From contig NZ_SMYL01000007.1 of the NCBI RefSeq assembly GCF_004358105.1, positions 62,001 to 126,000 of the forward strand: DNA of 64,000 bases, given 5' to 3'. This DNA is from Sapientia aquatica (GTDB taxonomy: Bacteria; Pseudomonadota; Gammaproteobacteria; Burkholderiales; Burkholderiaceae_D). The position numbers were made by a program, and so were the translations under genes. Below, one piece after another: positions 35,408 to 47,642 of the stretch (within the stretch, counting starts at the first letter, position 1; every line of letters starts with the position of its first letter). The notes beneath the pieces were generated by a model. The model had not been told where the DNA came from. It made no database searches and saw only the letters and a program-made list of their open reading frames with translations.

Positions 35408-35435
35408 CTCAATGTGGTGGCGAACGTTAATTCGC

Positions 35436-37147
<1,712 letters not shown>

Positions 37148-37191
37148 GAGCTGTCAGAGAATGCCGCACTGATACGCTGAGCGGGTGCGGA

Positions 37192-37383
37192 TTAATGCGA
37201 TTCTTTTTTAACTGTCGAGCTGAGGATGCGCTTTTGCTCATCTAAGCTGGTAGGGGCTTTATCCCACAACAAGGCGCGACCGGCTAATTGATTTTGTTCT
37301 AATTGTGGATTGGCTTTTTTGAGACTGTCCAAAAACAAAGTAATTTCAGATTGATAGCGAGTTTGTTGTTTTGAAAATAACAT
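37192..37383 (-). CDS. DUF3460 small protein
   Basis: The 63-residue protein fits DUF3460, a short betaproteobacterial family of unknown function. The matching pattern is YQSEITLFLDSLKKANPQLE at residues 10-29 followed by GRALLWDKAP near residues 35-44. It is charged and probably helical, with no membrane segment. In related genomes it often sits next to scpA and panC, as here, and it is likely in the same transcript. Confidence 0.78.
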   Translation of the reverse strand: MLFSKQQTRYQSEITLFLDSLKKANPQLEQNQLAGRALLWDKAPTSLDEQKRILSSTVKKESH

Positions 37384-37504
37384 AATGTGCGCCTAGGTGG
37401 ATGGATTAGAACGAGCGCTATTTTACCCTAATCCAGCAGGGGTTTTTAGAAAATGGCTCCCGATTCAATTTTGTTATGCCAATGTTGTGGCATTGTTATC
37501 AAAT

Positions 37505-39217
37505 TCATTCGGGCGCGCGCGTGCCGCACAATGTATGGGCGCGGGCGATGGCTTCATTTAATGTTGGTAAGCAGTTAATCGCACCGATTTTGTCGATAAA
37601 ATCACCGCGCTTCATTAAATCCAGCGGTTGCCGATTCGCGCCGCACACCAGTAATTGGCTGTGATGATTGGCAAGTTGATGGTGTAGATTTTGCAAGCAA
37701 TCTAAACCGGTCGTGTCCATGTTGATCAATTGATGCAGTTCCAAAATAATGATTTTGGGTGGCACCTGATGCGGTTTGATGAGCGACTCCAATTTATCGG
37801 CTGCGCCAAAAAATAAGGAGCCAAAAATAGTGTAAGCCTTAACATGTTCGGGCAAGGGCTGCGGGAGCACGTTGGGTTTAATTTCATCAATTGTGGTGAT
37901 GCTAGAGATGCGGTAAATAAAGAAAATACAGGCCAACATCAAGCCGACTTCGACCGCCACGCTTAAATCCAAAATCACCGTCAATAAAAATGTCCCGACC
38001 AAAATAATCCGGTAATTCATCGTGAAATGACCTAGCTTTTTGAATTCGCGCCATTCGCCCATGTTGTACGCCACAAACATTAAAATTGCGGCCAAGGTCG
38101 CCAATGGAATATTGGCAGCCAATGGTGCGGCAACCAAAACGATGACGACCAACGTCAGTGCGTGAACTATGCCCGCGACTGGTGAGGTTGCGCCGCTACG
38201 CACGTTGGTGACCGTGCGCGCAATCGTTCCGGTAGAAGGGATTCCACCAAAAAATGGCGTAACAATATTGGCCACGCCAAGCGCCATTAATTCTTGATTG
38301 GGGTCGTGTTTTTGGTGGTCGATATCGTCGGCCATTAAGTTGTCCGCCACGCGCGCACAGAGCAAGGATTCAATCGAGCCGAGCAGCGCAATCGTTAATG
38401 AAGGCGCGAATAATTGTTTGACCAAGACCCAGCTAAATGTGGGTAAGGTAAAGCTCGGAAAGCCTTGTGGAATGCCGCCGAACTTGCTGCCTATTGTCTC
38501 CACGTGTAGCCCTAAAACATACACCGCCAATGTGCCCAGTACTAACACAATCACGGTAATCGGGATGGATTTCAGCGGGTGCAATAAGCGCTGCTGGGCG
38601 CGGAAGCGATGATCCAAAAAAGTCAAAAAACGCGTCCAACCAAAAATAATTCCCAAGGACACAAGAGCCAAGCCAAGCGCCTCAACATTAATCGTGTGGG
38701 CTTGTTGCGCCAAGACCGAAATCTGCGCAAAAAAGTCACCCGGCATTTTGCTAATGCGCAGGCCAAAAAAATCCTTGAGCTGCGATACAGCGATCAGCAC
38801 GGCAATTCCGTTGGTAAATCCAATGACGATGGAAACTGGAATAAATCGAATTAGCGAGCCTAATTTGAACAAGCCCATGCCCACCATAATCACGCCAGCA
38901 ATAATGGTCGCGATCAGTAAATTAGCTAGGCCGTATTTCTCAATAATCCCGTACACCACGATGATAAATGCACCGGCTGGGCCGCCGATCTGAACTCGCG
39001 AACCACCTAGGGCTGAGATAAAAAATCCGGCAAGGATGGCAGTAAAGATTCCCGCCTCGGGCGTAACACCGGAGGCAATTCCAAACGCCATGGCGAGCGG
39101 CAGCGCAACGATGCCAACGGTGAATCCTGCAATTAAATCCTGAATAAATCGGCGACGATTGTAGTCGCGTAGCTCATCCCATAAACGGGGATGAAAGTGG
39201 AAATTAATGGCCGACAT
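37505..39217 (-). CDS. SulP family anion transporter with STAS domain
   Basis: I chose the ATG at 39217 (MSAINFHFHPRLWDEL); a frame open to 39457 would overlap metG and a terminator. The 570-residue protein has about 12-14 membrane helices, starting with the SulP signature DLIAGFTVGIVALPLAMAFG near residues 27-46, and a C-terminal STAS domain with the NMDTTGLDCLQNL pattern near residue 516. SulP proteins carry sulfate, bicarbonate or dicarboxylates with sodium or protons. The sulfate operon lies 16 kb away, so sulfate is possible but not shown. It is probably monocistronic. Confidence 0.9.
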   Translation of the reverse strand: MSAINFHFHPRLWDELRDYNRRRFIQDLIAGFTVGIVALPLAMAFGIASGVTPEAGIFTAILAGFFISALGGSRVQIGGPAGAFIIVVYGIIEKYGLANLLIATIIAGVIMVGMGLFKLGSLIRFIPVSIVIGFTNGIAVLIAVSQLKDFFGLRISKMPGDFFAQISVLAQQAHTINVEALGLALVSLGIIFGWTRFLTFLDHRFRAQQRLLHPLKSIPITVIVLVLGTLAVYVLGLHVETIGSKFGGIPQGFPSFTLPTFSWVLVKQLFAPSLTIALLGSIESLLCARVADNLMADDIDHQKHDPNQELMALGVANIVTPFFGGIPSTGTIARTVTNVRSGATSPVAGIVHALTLVVIVLVAAPLAANIPLATLAAILMFVAYNMGEWREFKKLGHFTMNYRIILVGTFLLTVILDLSVAVEVGLMLACIFFIYRISSITTIDEIKPNVLPQPLPEHVKAYTIFGSLFFGAADKLESLIKPHQVPPKIIILELHQLINMDTTGLDCLQNLHHQLANHHSQLLVCGANRQPLDLMKRGDFIDKIGAINCLPTLNEAIARAHTLCGTRAPE

Positions 39218-39287
39218 GGGGCTGTCTTGGTGGGTAGTGGAAATGGTATTGTAGGCGCTCGTTACCGAAAAAACATTGTTGAAAATT

Positions 39288-39319
39288 AAAAAGGCCAAGA
39301 ATATTTTCTTGGCCTTTTT
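39288..39319 (-). terminator. Rho-independent terminator of metG
   Basis: AAAAAGGCCAAGAA and TTCTTGGCCTTTTT form a 14-base perfect inverted repeat with a TATT loop. On the minus strand it follows the metG stop by 22 bases and ends in a T-run. Confidence 0.92.
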
Positions 39320-39341
39320 ATCATTTAAATCACGTCCGTCA

Positions 39342-41405
39342 TTAGCGAACGCGCATGCCGGGAACGGCGCCCGGCCAAGGTTCGAGGATGTAAATGCCTG
39401 GATTGGCTTTCTCATCCTTAGCAGAACCGGCCAACACCATGCCTTCGGAGACGCCAAACTTCATTTTGCGCGGCGCTAAATTGGCCACCATAACCGTTAA
39501 TTTTCCGACCAGTTGCTCGGGCGGATACGCGGATTTAATGCCAGAGAACACATTTCGATGGCGGCCTTCACCAACGTCCAAGGTCAAGCGCAATAATTTG
39601 TCTGAACCTTCGACGGCTTCGCAATTGACGATTTTGGCGATACGCAAGTCGATCTTGGCGAAGTCATCAATTGTGATGGTTGGGCCGATTTCCTCGATGT
39701 CGCTCTCGGCGGCTGCATCCGCGGTTTCAACTGCTGGCGCGGCTGGTGCAGTTGGCGCATCAAACAACGCATCAAAAATGGCGGGTTCAACGCGGGTTAG
39801 TAAATGCTGATAAGCGTTAATCGTGTGGCCATTTGGCAAGACAGTATTCACATCGGTCCACTGCATAGGAGCGATGTTGAGCCAGGTTTCTACTTGCGCG
39901 GCAACTTGCGGCAAGACCGGTTTGAGGTACAAGGTCAAGATGCGGAAAGCTTCTAACAGGCGGCTGCAAACTTCTTGCAGCGCGGCGTCGTTGGCGCTGT
40001 CTTTAGCCAAAATCCACGGCTTATTGGCATCAACATACGCATTGATAATGTCAGCTTGTTCCATGATGGCGCGCAAGGCTTTACCGAATTCGCGACCTTC
40101 GTACAAGGTTTGTAATTCTGGTGCAATGGCGCGAATCCCAGCCAAGAATGCATCGTCCTCAGTTGCCCATGCGGTGTTGACTTGGCCGTTAAAGCGTTTG
40201 CTGATGAAGCCCGCTGCGCGGCTGGCGATGTTGACAAATTTACCGATCAAGTCCGAGTTGATGCGCGCGGTGAAATCTTCGGCGCTGAAGTCGATGTCTT
40301 CTACTTTGGCATTCAATTTGGCGGCCAAGTAATAGCGTAACCATTCCGGATTCATCCCGATATCGAGATACTTCAATGGCGAGATTCCAGTGCCGCGTGA
40401 CTTGGACATTTTTTCGCCCGACACGGTCACAAAGCCATGCGCGTAGACGCGATCGGGCGTTTTGTAGCCAGAGAACTTCAACATCGCAGGCCAGAACAAC
40501 GTGTGGAAATACGTGATGTCTTTGCCGATGAAGTGAATTTGCTCGGTCGTTGGGTCTGCCATAAAGGCATCAAAATCGCGTCCGGTTTTGTTAAAGTAGT
40601 TTTTTAGCGAGGCCAAATAACCGACTGGCGCATCCAGCCAAACGTAGAAGTATTTGCCCGGTTGATCGGGGATTTCAATGCCAAAATACGGCGCATCGCG
40701 GCTGATATCCCAATCGCCTAAACCGCTTTCGCCATCGAGCCATTCGCGCGCTTTATTGGCCACCTCGGATTGCAAGCGGTTGCCGTCAATCGCCCATTCG
40801 CGCAGGAACGCAACGCACTGTGGATCAGATAATTTAAAGAAGAAATGTTCAGACGATTTCATCACCGGCACGGCGCCAGTTAATACCGAATAAGGGTTGA
40901 TTAATTCGGTCGGCGCGTACACCGCGCTGCACACTTCGCAAGAATCGCCGTATTGATCTTTGGCGTGGCATTTAGGACATTCACCTTTGATGTAGCGGTC
41001 GGCCAAAAACATGTTTTTGACCGGATCGTAAAACTGCTCGATGACCTTTGTCGTGATAAAGCCCGCGGCGTTGAGTTTGCGATAAATGTCTTGTGACAGT
41101 TCGTGGTTTTCCGCGCCGTCGGTGGAATGCCAGTTGTCGAACGAAATGTGAAATCCGTCCAAATATTGCTTACGACCTGACGCAATTTGCGCCACAAATT
41201 GTTGCGGCGTTAAATTGGCTTTTTCCGCAGCAATCATGATAGGCGCACCATGCGCGTCGTCGGCGCACACAAAGCTGACCGAATTACCCATCATGCGTTG
41301 ATGACGTACCCAGATATCAGCCTGGATATATTCCATGATGTGGCCCAAATGAAAGGCGGCGTTGGCGTAGGGCAGGGCAGTGGTGACGAACAGCTGGCGG
41401 GTCAT
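39342..41405 (-). CDS. metG: Methionyl-tRNA synthetase
   Basis: The enzyme charges tRNA-Met. I chose the ATG at 41405 ([16 protein letters not shown]), three codons inside a TTG-started longer frame. The class I HIGH motif appears as HLGH at residues 19-22 and KMSKS in [10 protein letters not shown] near residue 336. The zinc knuckle has [17 protein letters not shown] near residues 146-162. After the anticodon domain comes an Ala-rich linker and a C-terminal tRNA-binding domain ([20 protein letters not shown]) that allows dimer formation. The 687-residue length is standard. It is divergent from apbC. Confidence 0.97.
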   Translation of the reverse strand: MTRQLFVTTALPYANAAFHLGHIMEYIQADIWVRHQRMMGNSVSFVCADDAHGAPIMIAAEKANLTPQQFVAQIASGRKQYLDGFHISFDNWHSTDGAENHELSQDIYRKLNAAGFITTKVIEQFYDPVKNMFLADRYIKGECPKCHAKDQYGDSCEVCSAVYAPTELINPYSVLTGAVPVMKSSEHFFFKLSDPQCVAFLREWAIDGNRLQSEVANKAREWLDGESGLGDWDISRDAPYFGIEIPDQPGKYFYVWLDAPVGYLASLKNYFNKTGRDFDAFMADPTTEQIHFIGKDITYFHTLFWPAMLKFSGYKTPDRVYAHGFVTVSGEKMSKSRGTGISPLKYLDIGMNPEWLRYYLAAKLNAKVEDIDFSAEDFTARINSDLIGKFVNIASRAAGFISKRFNGQVNTAWATEDDAFLAGIRAIAPELQTLYEGREFGKALRAIMEQADIINAYVDANKPWILAKDSANDAALQEVCSRLLEAFRILTLYLKPVLPQVAAQVETWLNIAPMQWTDVNTVLPNGHTINAYQHLLTRVEPAIFDALFDAPTAPAAPAVETADAAAESDIEEIGPTITIDDFAKIDLRIAKIVNCEAVEGSDKLLRLTLDVGEGRHRNVFSGIKSAYPPEQLVGKLTVMVANLAPRKMKFGVSEGMVLAGSAKDEKANPGIYILEPWPGAVPGMRVR

Positions 41406-41652
41406 AAGTGTCAATGCGAAAAAGTAAAAGCGCTATTCTAACAGGTCGAGCAAGCCAGCTAAAGGGTGCAAATCGGCCGAGTTGGGCAAGTCGCGCTCAG
41501 GTTTGGCATGAATTAGTGCAATAAAAACAAGGCCTTAATAACTTATTTTTTCTAAGGGCAACAATACCGACTTTGCCTGACCCTGATAGACTTGCTGCCG
41601 TTTGCAGAAATTTGCAGTAACTCAGATGCAATTAACAATTTTGGAGAAAACC

Positions 41653-42741
41653 ATGAGCGTCACCGAAACCAACGTCAAATCAGCCTTAACTCAGGTGATT
41701 GATCCCAATACGAATAAAGACTTGATTACGTCAAAATCGGTTAAAAACATTCAAATCCAAGGATCGGTCGTTAATTTTGAGGTGGAATTGGGCTATCCAG
41801 CACAAAGTCAGTTGGAATTGATTCGTGGCTTGGTGGTGGCGGCCGTTGCGGCGGTGGAGGGCGTGAGCGCTGTTAATGCAAATGTGTATAGCAAAATCGT
41901 AGCGCATACCGCTCAGCGCGGAATTAAGCTGATGCCCAATGTTAAAAATATTATTGCGGTCGCTTCCGGCAAGGGCGGCGTGGGTAAATCTACCACCGCA
42001 GTGAATTTAGCCTTGGCGCTACAAGCCGAGGGCGCGCGGGTTGGGATTTTGGATGCCGATATTTACGGTCCGTCGCTGCCTATGATGATGGGCATTAGTG
42101 GTCGTCCTGAGAGCTTGGACGGTAAATCGATGGAACCGTTAGAAAACTACGGCGTGCAAGTTTCTTCCATTGGTTTCATGATTGATCCGGCTGAACCCAT
42201 GGTGTGGCGCGGTCCGATGGTGACGCAAGCGTTGGTGCAATTATTAGAGCAAACCAATTGGCGCGACTTGGATTATTTGGTCATCGACATGCCGCCTGGC
42301 ACGGGCGACGTGCAACTGACCTTATCGCAAAAAGTGCCGGTCACTGGCGCGGTCATCGTCACAACGCCGCAAGATATCGCCTTGCTCGATGCGCGTAAGG
42401 GTTTGAAAATGTTCGAAAAAGTCGGCATCCCGATTTTGGGAATTGTTGAAAACATGAGCACCCACATTTGCTCTAACTGCGGTCATCAAGAAGCGATTTT
42501 TGGTGCCGGAGGCGGTGCCAAGATGTGCGCTGAATATGGCGTGGAATTGTTGGCCGCAATGCCATTAACCATGTCTATCCGCGAGCAAGCCGATTCCGGT
42601 TCGCCAACAGTCGTAGCCGATCCAACCGGAACGGTTGCAACGCTGTACAAAGAAATCGCTCGTAAAGTGGCGATTAAAGTGGCGGAAAAAGCCAAAGATA
42701 TGAGCAGTAAATTCCCGACGATTACCGTGCAACATACCTAA
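41653..42741 (+). CDS. apbC: Mrp/ApbC family iron-sulfur cluster carrier ATPase
   Basis: ApbC/Mrp proteins bind and pass iron-sulfur clusters to target enzymes. The ATG at 41653 has TTGGAG upstream and is preferred to an earlier frame start at 41602. An N-terminal MIP18-like domain covers residues 1-90, followed by the deviant Walker A VASGKGGVGKSTTAVN near residues 101-116. The cluster-binding CxxC is CSNC in HICSNCGHQ near residue 275. The 362-residue protein is complete. The divergent metG-apbC pairing is common in beta- and gammaproteobacteria. Confidence 0.94.
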   Translation: MSVTETNVKSALTQVIDPNTNKDLITSKSVKNIQIQGSVVNFEVELGYPAQSQLELIRGLVVAAVAAVEGVSAVNANVYSKIVAHTAQRGIKLMPNVKNIIAVASGKGGVGKSTTAVNLALALQAEGARVGILDADIYGPSLPMMMGISGRPESLDGKSMEPLENYGVQVSSIGFMIDPAEPMVWRGPMVTQALVQLLEQTNWRDLDYLVIDMPPGTGDVQLTLSQKVPVTGAVIVTTPQDIALLDARKGLKMFEKVGIPILGIVENMSTHICSNCGHQEAIFGAGGGAKMCAEYGVELLAAMPLTMSIREQADSGSPTVVADPTGTVATLYKEIARKVAIKVAEKAKDMSSKFPTITVQHT

Positions 42742-42775
42742 AAAACCAAGCCGGCGCTTGCGTTAATGGCCTTAG

Positions 42776-42800
42776 AGGCGCTCCTAGTGGGCGCCTTTTT
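42776..42800 (+). terminator. Rho-independent terminator after apbC
   Basis: AGGCGC and GCGCCT form a six-base GC-rich stem with a nine-base loop followed by TTTTT. It lies 35 bases past the stop codon. Confidence 0.8.
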
Positions 42801-43115
42801 CAATTAGCGAGCACCAAATTTGCACTAGCTAAAGAATCCACAAATGCCGCCCCTGTGGACATAATTAAATAAAGATTAAGAGAACTAGTTAAAGGCGAAC
42901 TATTTAATTCGGCACCTCTTGCGCTACGGAAATGCAACTCCATATGCCGTCAATCGGCAAAGTGTGTCTACTTTGCCCAGAATTACCTCCTAAATTACCC
43001 CGTAAATGTCGAATTTAGGGCTGCACATGGTAGAATCGCGGGTTGAGTTGGCGCCGTATTTTTTTGCCAACACCCTAAGGTTAATTTTTCAAAATCTCAC
43101 TCATACATTCATCGC
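42801..43115. other. Intergenic region upstream of secA
   Basis: These 315 bases lie between the apbC terminator and the secA start. A TAGAAT at 43031-43036 could be a -10 box, but no good -35 box sits at the right distance. I see no secM-like leader frame that overlaps secA and no clear hairpin. Confidence 0.45.
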
Positions 43116-45866
43116 ATGTCCATTCTGACCAAGATTTTCGGTAGCCGTAATCAACGCCTATTGAAGCAATACCAAAGCACTGTGCGTGTGATCAATTCGC
43201 TGGAGCCAGTATTAGAAGCCTTATCAGACGCCGAATTAAAGGCCAAAACTGAGGAATTTAAAGCTCGCTACGCCAAAGGCGAAACCCTTGATCAACTGTT
43301 GCCAGAAGCTTTTGCAGTCTGCCGCGAAGCGAGCAAGCGCGCCTTAAAAATGCGCCACTTTGACGTGCAACTGATAGGCGGTATGGTGCTGCATTACGGC
43401 AAAATCGCCGAAATGGGCACGGGTGAAGGTAAAACTTTGATGGCGACTTTGCCAGCGTATTTAAATGCGCTGTCCGGCAAAGGCGTGCATGTGGTTACGG
43501 TCAATGATTATTTGGCGCAGCGCGATGCCGAATGGATGGGGCAGTTATACGGCTGGTTGGGTTTAACGACTGGCATTAACTTGTCGCAAATGGATCACGA
43601 CAGCAAGCAAGTTGCTTATGCGGCCGATATTACTTACGGAACCAATAACGAATTCGGTTTCGACTATCTGCGCGACAACATGGTGTACGAAGCGAGCGAA
43701 CGCGTGCAACGTGCCTTGAATTTTGCGATTGTCGATGAAGTCGATTCGATTCTGATCGATGAAGCACGTACGCCGCTGATCATTTCTGGCCAAGCCGAAA
43801 ATCACACCGATCTGTATTACAAAATTAACGAAGTCCCGAAACTATTAACCTTGCAAATCGGTGAAGAAACACCCGATGGCAAAGGCGTGGTGGAAGTACC
43901 CGGCGACTACACTAAAGACGAAAAATCGCACCAAGTCTTGCTGACCGAAGCTGGTCACGAACGCGCAGAACAAATCCTGACGCAAATGGGTTTGTTGCCA
44001 GAAGGCGCATCGTTGTATGACGCAGCGAATATTTCCTTGATCCACCATTTGTACGCTGCATTGCGTGCACATGCGCTGTACTTCAAAGATCAACACTATG
44101 TTGTGCAAAACAATGAAGTGGTAATCGTCGATGAATTTACCGGTCGTTTGATGACTGGTCGCCGTTGGTCCGAAGGCTTGCATCAAGCGGTGGAAGCCAA
44201 AGAAGGCGTGAAGATTCAAAACGAGAATCAAACCTTAGCGTCGATTACGTTCCAAAATTACTTCCGTATGTATAACCGCTTGTCAGGTATGACCGGAACA
44301 GCGGATACCGAAGCATACGAATTCCAAGAAATCTACAAACTTGAAACCGTGGTGGTGCCACCAAATCGCCCATCGCAGCGCGTTGATCGCCAAGATCAAG
44401 TGTACAAATCATCGGAAGAAAAATACAACGCGATGTTAATCGACATCAAAGACTGCTGCGAACGCGGTCAGCCGGTGTTGGTCGGTACAACCTCGATTGA
44501 AAATTCCGAATTGTTGTCCGGTATTTTGACCAAGCATAAATTAGCGCACAACGTGTTGAATGCTAAACAGCATGCCCGTGAAGCGGAAATTATTGCCCAA
44601 GCTGGCCGTCCAAAAATGATTACGATCGCCACCAACATGGCCGGTCGCGGTACCGACATTGTGTTGGGCGGTAATGTAGAAAAACAAATCCAAGTTATCG
44701 AAGCGAACGCTGAATTAAGCGACGAGCAAAAGCAGCAGCAAGCACAAAAACTGCGCGACGAATGGCAATCGCTGCATGACCATGTCGTCAAAGCGGGTGG
44801 TTTGCACATCATCGGGACTGAGCGCCATGAATCGCGCCGCGTGGATAACCAATTGCGCGGTCGTTCTGGTCGTCAAGGCGATCCAGGTTCTTCGCGTTTC
44901 TATCTGTGTTTGGATGACGCGTTATTGCGTATTTTTGCTGGTGACCGCGTGCGCGCAATTATGGATCGCCTCAAAATGCCAGAGGGCGAACCTATCGAAG
45001 CGGGCATTGTGTCGCGCTCAATCGAATCGGCGCAACGCAAGGTAGAAGCGCGTAACTTTGATATTCGTAAACAATTGTTGGAATACGACGATGTATCGAA
45101 CGATCAACGTAAAGTGATTTACCAACAGCGTAACGAATTATTGGAAGCGACCGATATTTCAGAAATGATCACTTCCTTGCGTACTGGCGTGTTCCACGAC
45201 GTTGTGCGCAGCTTTGTACCCGAAGAATCGGTCGAAGAACAATGGGATATCGCTGGCTTAGAAAATGCCTTGGCGACCGAGTGGCAATTGAACGTGCCAT
45301 TAAAGCAAATGCTGCAAGACCAGCCTGAGCTAACCGATCACGATTTGCTCGACAAGATCATCGAAGTCGCTGAGCAAAGCTACGAAGCCAAAGTTGCCAT
45401 CGTTGGGCGTGAATCGTTCGGTCGATATGAGCGCAGCGTGATGTTGCAAAGCATGGACACGCACTGGCGCGAACATTTAGCCGCGTTAGATCATTTACGC
45501 CAAGGGATACATTTGCGCGGATACGCACAAAAAAATCCTAAGCAAGAATACAAACGTGAAGCGTTTGAATTATTCTCGCAAATGTTGGAAATGATCAAAA
45601 ACGACGTCATCCGCACGGTCATGTTGGTACGTATTCAATCGCGTGAAGAAATTGAAGCGGTTGAGCCAGACCAGTTGGAAAACGTGCATTACCAACACGC
45701 TGATTTTGATGCCAACGCCGCGCCCGAAGAATTATTGGCACCAACGGCGACACCGGACGAGCAAAATCAACCGCAAGTCAATCACATGTTCAAAATTGGT
45801 CGCAATGATCCATGTCCATGCGGCAGCGGCAAAAAGTACAAAATGTGTCACGGTCGTTTAGCCTAA
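43116..45866 (+). CDS. secA: Protein translocase subunit SecA
   Basis: SecA is the ATPase motor that drives unfolded preproteins through SecYEG. The 916-residue protein has Walker A in [15 protein letters not shown] near residues 100-114 and the DEAD-like [13 protein letters not shown] near residue 207. The IRA2 helicase lobe contains [15 protein letters not shown] near residues 506-520, then the scaffold and wing domains. It ends with the zinc-binding tail [14 protein letters not shown], which binds SecB. It stands alone on its transcript and a strong terminator follows. Confidence 0.98.
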   Translation: MSILTKIFGSRNQRLLKQYQSTVRVINSLEPVLEALSDAELKAKTEEFKARYAKGETLDQLLPEAFAVCREASKRALKMRHFDVQLIGGMVLHYGKIAEMGTGEGKTLMATLPAYLNALSGKGVHVVTVNDYLAQRDAEWMGQLYGWLGLTTGINLSQMDHDSKQVAYAADITYGTNNEFGFDYLRDNMVYEASERVQRALNFAIVDEVDSILIDEARTPLIISGQAENHTDLYYKINEVPKLLTLQIGEETPDGKGVVEVPGDYTKDEKSHQVLLTEAGHERAEQILTQMGLLPEGASLYDAANISLIHHLYAALRAHALYFKDQHYVVQNNEVVIVDEFTGRLMTGRRWSEGLHQAVEAKEGVKIQNENQTLASITFQNYFRMYNRLSGMTGTADTEAYEFQEIYKLETVVVPPNRPSQRVDRQDQVYKSSEEKYNAMLIDIKDCCERGQPVLVGTTSIENSELLSGILTKHKLAHNVLNAKQHAREAEIIAQAGRPKMITIATNMAGRGTDIVLGGNVEKQIQVIEANAELSDEQKQQQAQKLRDEWQSLHDHVVKAGGLHIIGTERHESRRVDNQLRGRSGRQGDPGSSRFYLCLDDALLRIFAGDRVRAIMDRLKMPEGEPIEAGIVSRSIESAQRKVEARNFDIRKQLLEYDDVSNDQRKVIYQQRNELLEATDISEMITSLRTGVFHDVVRSFVPEESVEEQWDIAGLENALATEWQLNVPLKQMLQDQPELTDHDLLDKIIEVAEQSYEAKVAIVGRESFGRYERSVMLQSMDTHWREHLAALDHLRQGIHLRGYAQKNPKQEYKREAFELFSQMLEMIKNDVIRTVMLVRIQSREEIEAVEPDQLENVHYQHADFDANAAPEELLAPTATPDEQNQPQVNHMFKIGRNDPCPCGSGKKYKMCHGRLA

Positions 45867-45896
45867 TTTGACTTATTGGCAATACTAGTTGAACAT

Positions 45897-45927
45897 AAAA
45901 AGGGGACTCCAATGTCCCCTTTTTTTA
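45897..45927 (+). terminator. Rho-independent terminator after secA
   Basis: AAAAAGGGGAC and GTCCCCTTTTT form an 11-base perfect stem with a six-base loop and a long T-run. It ends 29 bases before the next start codon. Confidence 0.92.
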
Positions 45928-45955
45928 TGCACAAAATTTTAGATTTGGATTTGTC

Positions 45956-46852
45956 GTGACCTATACCGCTTTCGCTTTAGTTATCCTCGCTGGACTGATA
46001 CACGCCCTATGGAATATCGCTGCAAAAAAAGCCGGAGGCGATTCACGCTTTGCGGGCTTTACTAGCGTCATCATGATGTTTGTTTGGGCGCCCGTTGGCA
46101 TTTATTTTTCGCTGGACGTCGTGCCTAAGTGGGGCGTGTTGGAGTGGAGTTTTATCGCCTTTAGCGGTGTGTTGCATGTGCTGTATTTTGTGATTCTATT
46201 GCGCGGCTACCGAAAATCCGATCTGACGATCGTTTATCCTGTGGCGCGTGGTTCTGGCCCATTGATTTCGTCATTCACTGCCTTATTTTTGTTGGGTGAG
46301 AAATTGACCACAATTGGACTGCTTGGAATGTTGGCGGTGGTCATCGGGGTATTTCTTATTTCAGGCGGACGCGATTTATTACGTTCGGCCCTGCATTCTG
46401 GCCAGTCGGAACAAAAGCGCGTCTTGATTCGTAAAGGTATTTTCTACGGTTTGCTGACGGGATTATTTATCGCGGCCTATACCGTCTTGGATGGTTATGC
46501 CGTCAAAGTATTAATTATCTCGCCCATCTTGATCGACTATTTCGGTAACTTTTTCCGCGTTGCCTTGCTCACGCCGACCTTGTTGCGTGATCGCGTGCAA
46601 ACGCTGCATTTATGGCGTGAGCAATGGAAATACGCGCTTGTAGTGGCCACGGTGAGTCCGATTTCATATGTCTTGGTTTTATTTGCAATGCAGACTGCAC
46701 CACTGTCGCATGTCGCGCCCGCGCGTGAAGTTTCGATGTTGTTTGCTGCTTTAATCGGCGGACGATTACTGGGCGAAGGTGATCGCTTGTTACGCGTCAC
46801 CGGTGCGCTATGTATTGCTGCTGGTGTGGTGGCTTTGGGAATGGGGAGTTGA
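45956..46852 (+). CDS. EamA/DMT family transporter
   Basis: The gene starts with GTG at 45956. The 298-residue protein has ten predicted membrane helices in two EamA repeats, the first from about residue 5 to 135 (LAGLIHALWNIAAKKAGG at its start) and the second from about 160 to 295. The half-repeat ending YPVARGSGPLISS near residue 96 is typical of this branch. Members move metabolites such as amino acids or nucleosides out of the cell, or import sugars; the cargo cannot be inferred. It lies immediately after the secA terminator. Confidence 0.82.
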   Translation: MTYTAFALVILAGLIHALWNIAAKKAGGDSRFAGFTSVIMMFVWAPVGIYFSLDVVPKWGVLEWSFIAFSGVLHVLYFVILLRGYRKSDLTIVYPVARGSGPLISSFTALFLLGEKLTTIGLLGMLAVVIGVFLISGGRDLLRSALHSGQSEQKRVLIRKGIFYGLLTGLFIAAYTVLDGYAVKVLIISPILIDYFGNFFRVALLTPTLLRDRVQTLHLWREQWKYALVVATVSPISYVLVLFAMQTAPLSHVAPAREVSMLFAALIGGRLLGEGDRLLRVTGALCIAAGVVALGMGS

Positions 46853-47054
46853 AGTATTGTGTCTGTGGTTTGAACTCGGGCATTTTTTTTACGCCAAGTG
46901 TCGTAATTTTTGTACCTGCACGGCGAGTTGTCATCAAAGCGTTAAATTAGCGACGGAAAATCAGAGGGGAAATGATTCGACCTGATTTTCGGATTGCGCG
47001 CATTTGAGGGCCGAATTTAGCTACCGCGATCTAGTTAGTGATGGAGTGCCTATC

Positions 47055-47525
47055 ATGACGACACTTAAATTTAGAAGCGCATCGATTTTGGATATCCCGG
47101 CGATGCTGGAAATTCGATTTTCGGTGCGTGAAAATAAACTATCCAATCCCAATCGCGTCACCACGCAATTCATCGAAGAATATCTCGATTTTTTATTCGA
47201 CGATCGTCCCTATGAGTTGCGCGGCTGGGTGTGCGAATTCAACGGCAAAGTCGTTGGTTATTGTTATGCTGAAACCGGCAACGCATCCATTTGGGCCTTA
47301 TTTGTTTCGCCGATTTACGAAGGCAAAGGCATAGGCAAAGCTTTGTTAAATCTGGCAGTGAACTGGCTTTTTAATCTGGGGAAAAAGCAAGTCAGACTTT
47401 CTACCCAAGCCAATACTAGGGCGGACCGCTTTTATTCGGCCCAGGGTTGGATTAAACGTGGGATGAAAAACGACACGGAAGTTTGGTATTGTTTGCCAAA
47501 TCAAGCCAAGATATCCAGACCTTAA
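47055..47525 (+). CDS. GNAT family N-acetyltransferase
   Basis: The ATG at 47055 has GGAGTG six bases upstream and is preferred to a longer frame from 47004. The 156-residue protein has the acetyl-CoA loop in YEGKGIGKALLNLAVNWL near residues 92-109, the Q/RxxGxG/A motif in the form EGKGIGKA. The segment FYSAQGWIKRGMKNDTEVWY near the end is the usual strand 6-7 region. Acceptor unknown; small GNAT proteins acetylate metabolites, toxins or protein N termini. No neighbour gives a clue. Confidence 0.82.
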   Translation: MTTLKFRSASILDIPAMLEIRFSVRENKLSNPNRVTTQFIEEYLDFLFDDRPYELRGWVCEFNGKVVGYCYAETGNASIWALFVSPIYEGKGIGKALLNLAVNWLFNLGKKQVRLSTQANTRADRFYSAQGWIKRGMKNDTEVWYCLPNQAKISRP

Positions 47526-47642
47526 ACCTAGAAAATATCGTGGTTAGATAACCTTGGTCGTTTTCGTTAGAGCGGTTCGAGTCGCGCCAGCGCCAAGGTT
47601 GGGCGTTCGATGAGAGCAAATTTAACTTTTGATTTGTTTAGC

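Noticed and set aside
39218-39457. Extended start of the SulP gene overlapping metG
   Set aside because: The extension crosses the metG terminator and the end of metG and lacks membrane-protein character; the ATG at 39217 fits the family start.
41601-41620. Tandem TTTGCAGAAA/TTTGCAGTAA upstream of apbC
   Set aside because: Only ten bases, two copies, with no second site or known regulator; probably chance.
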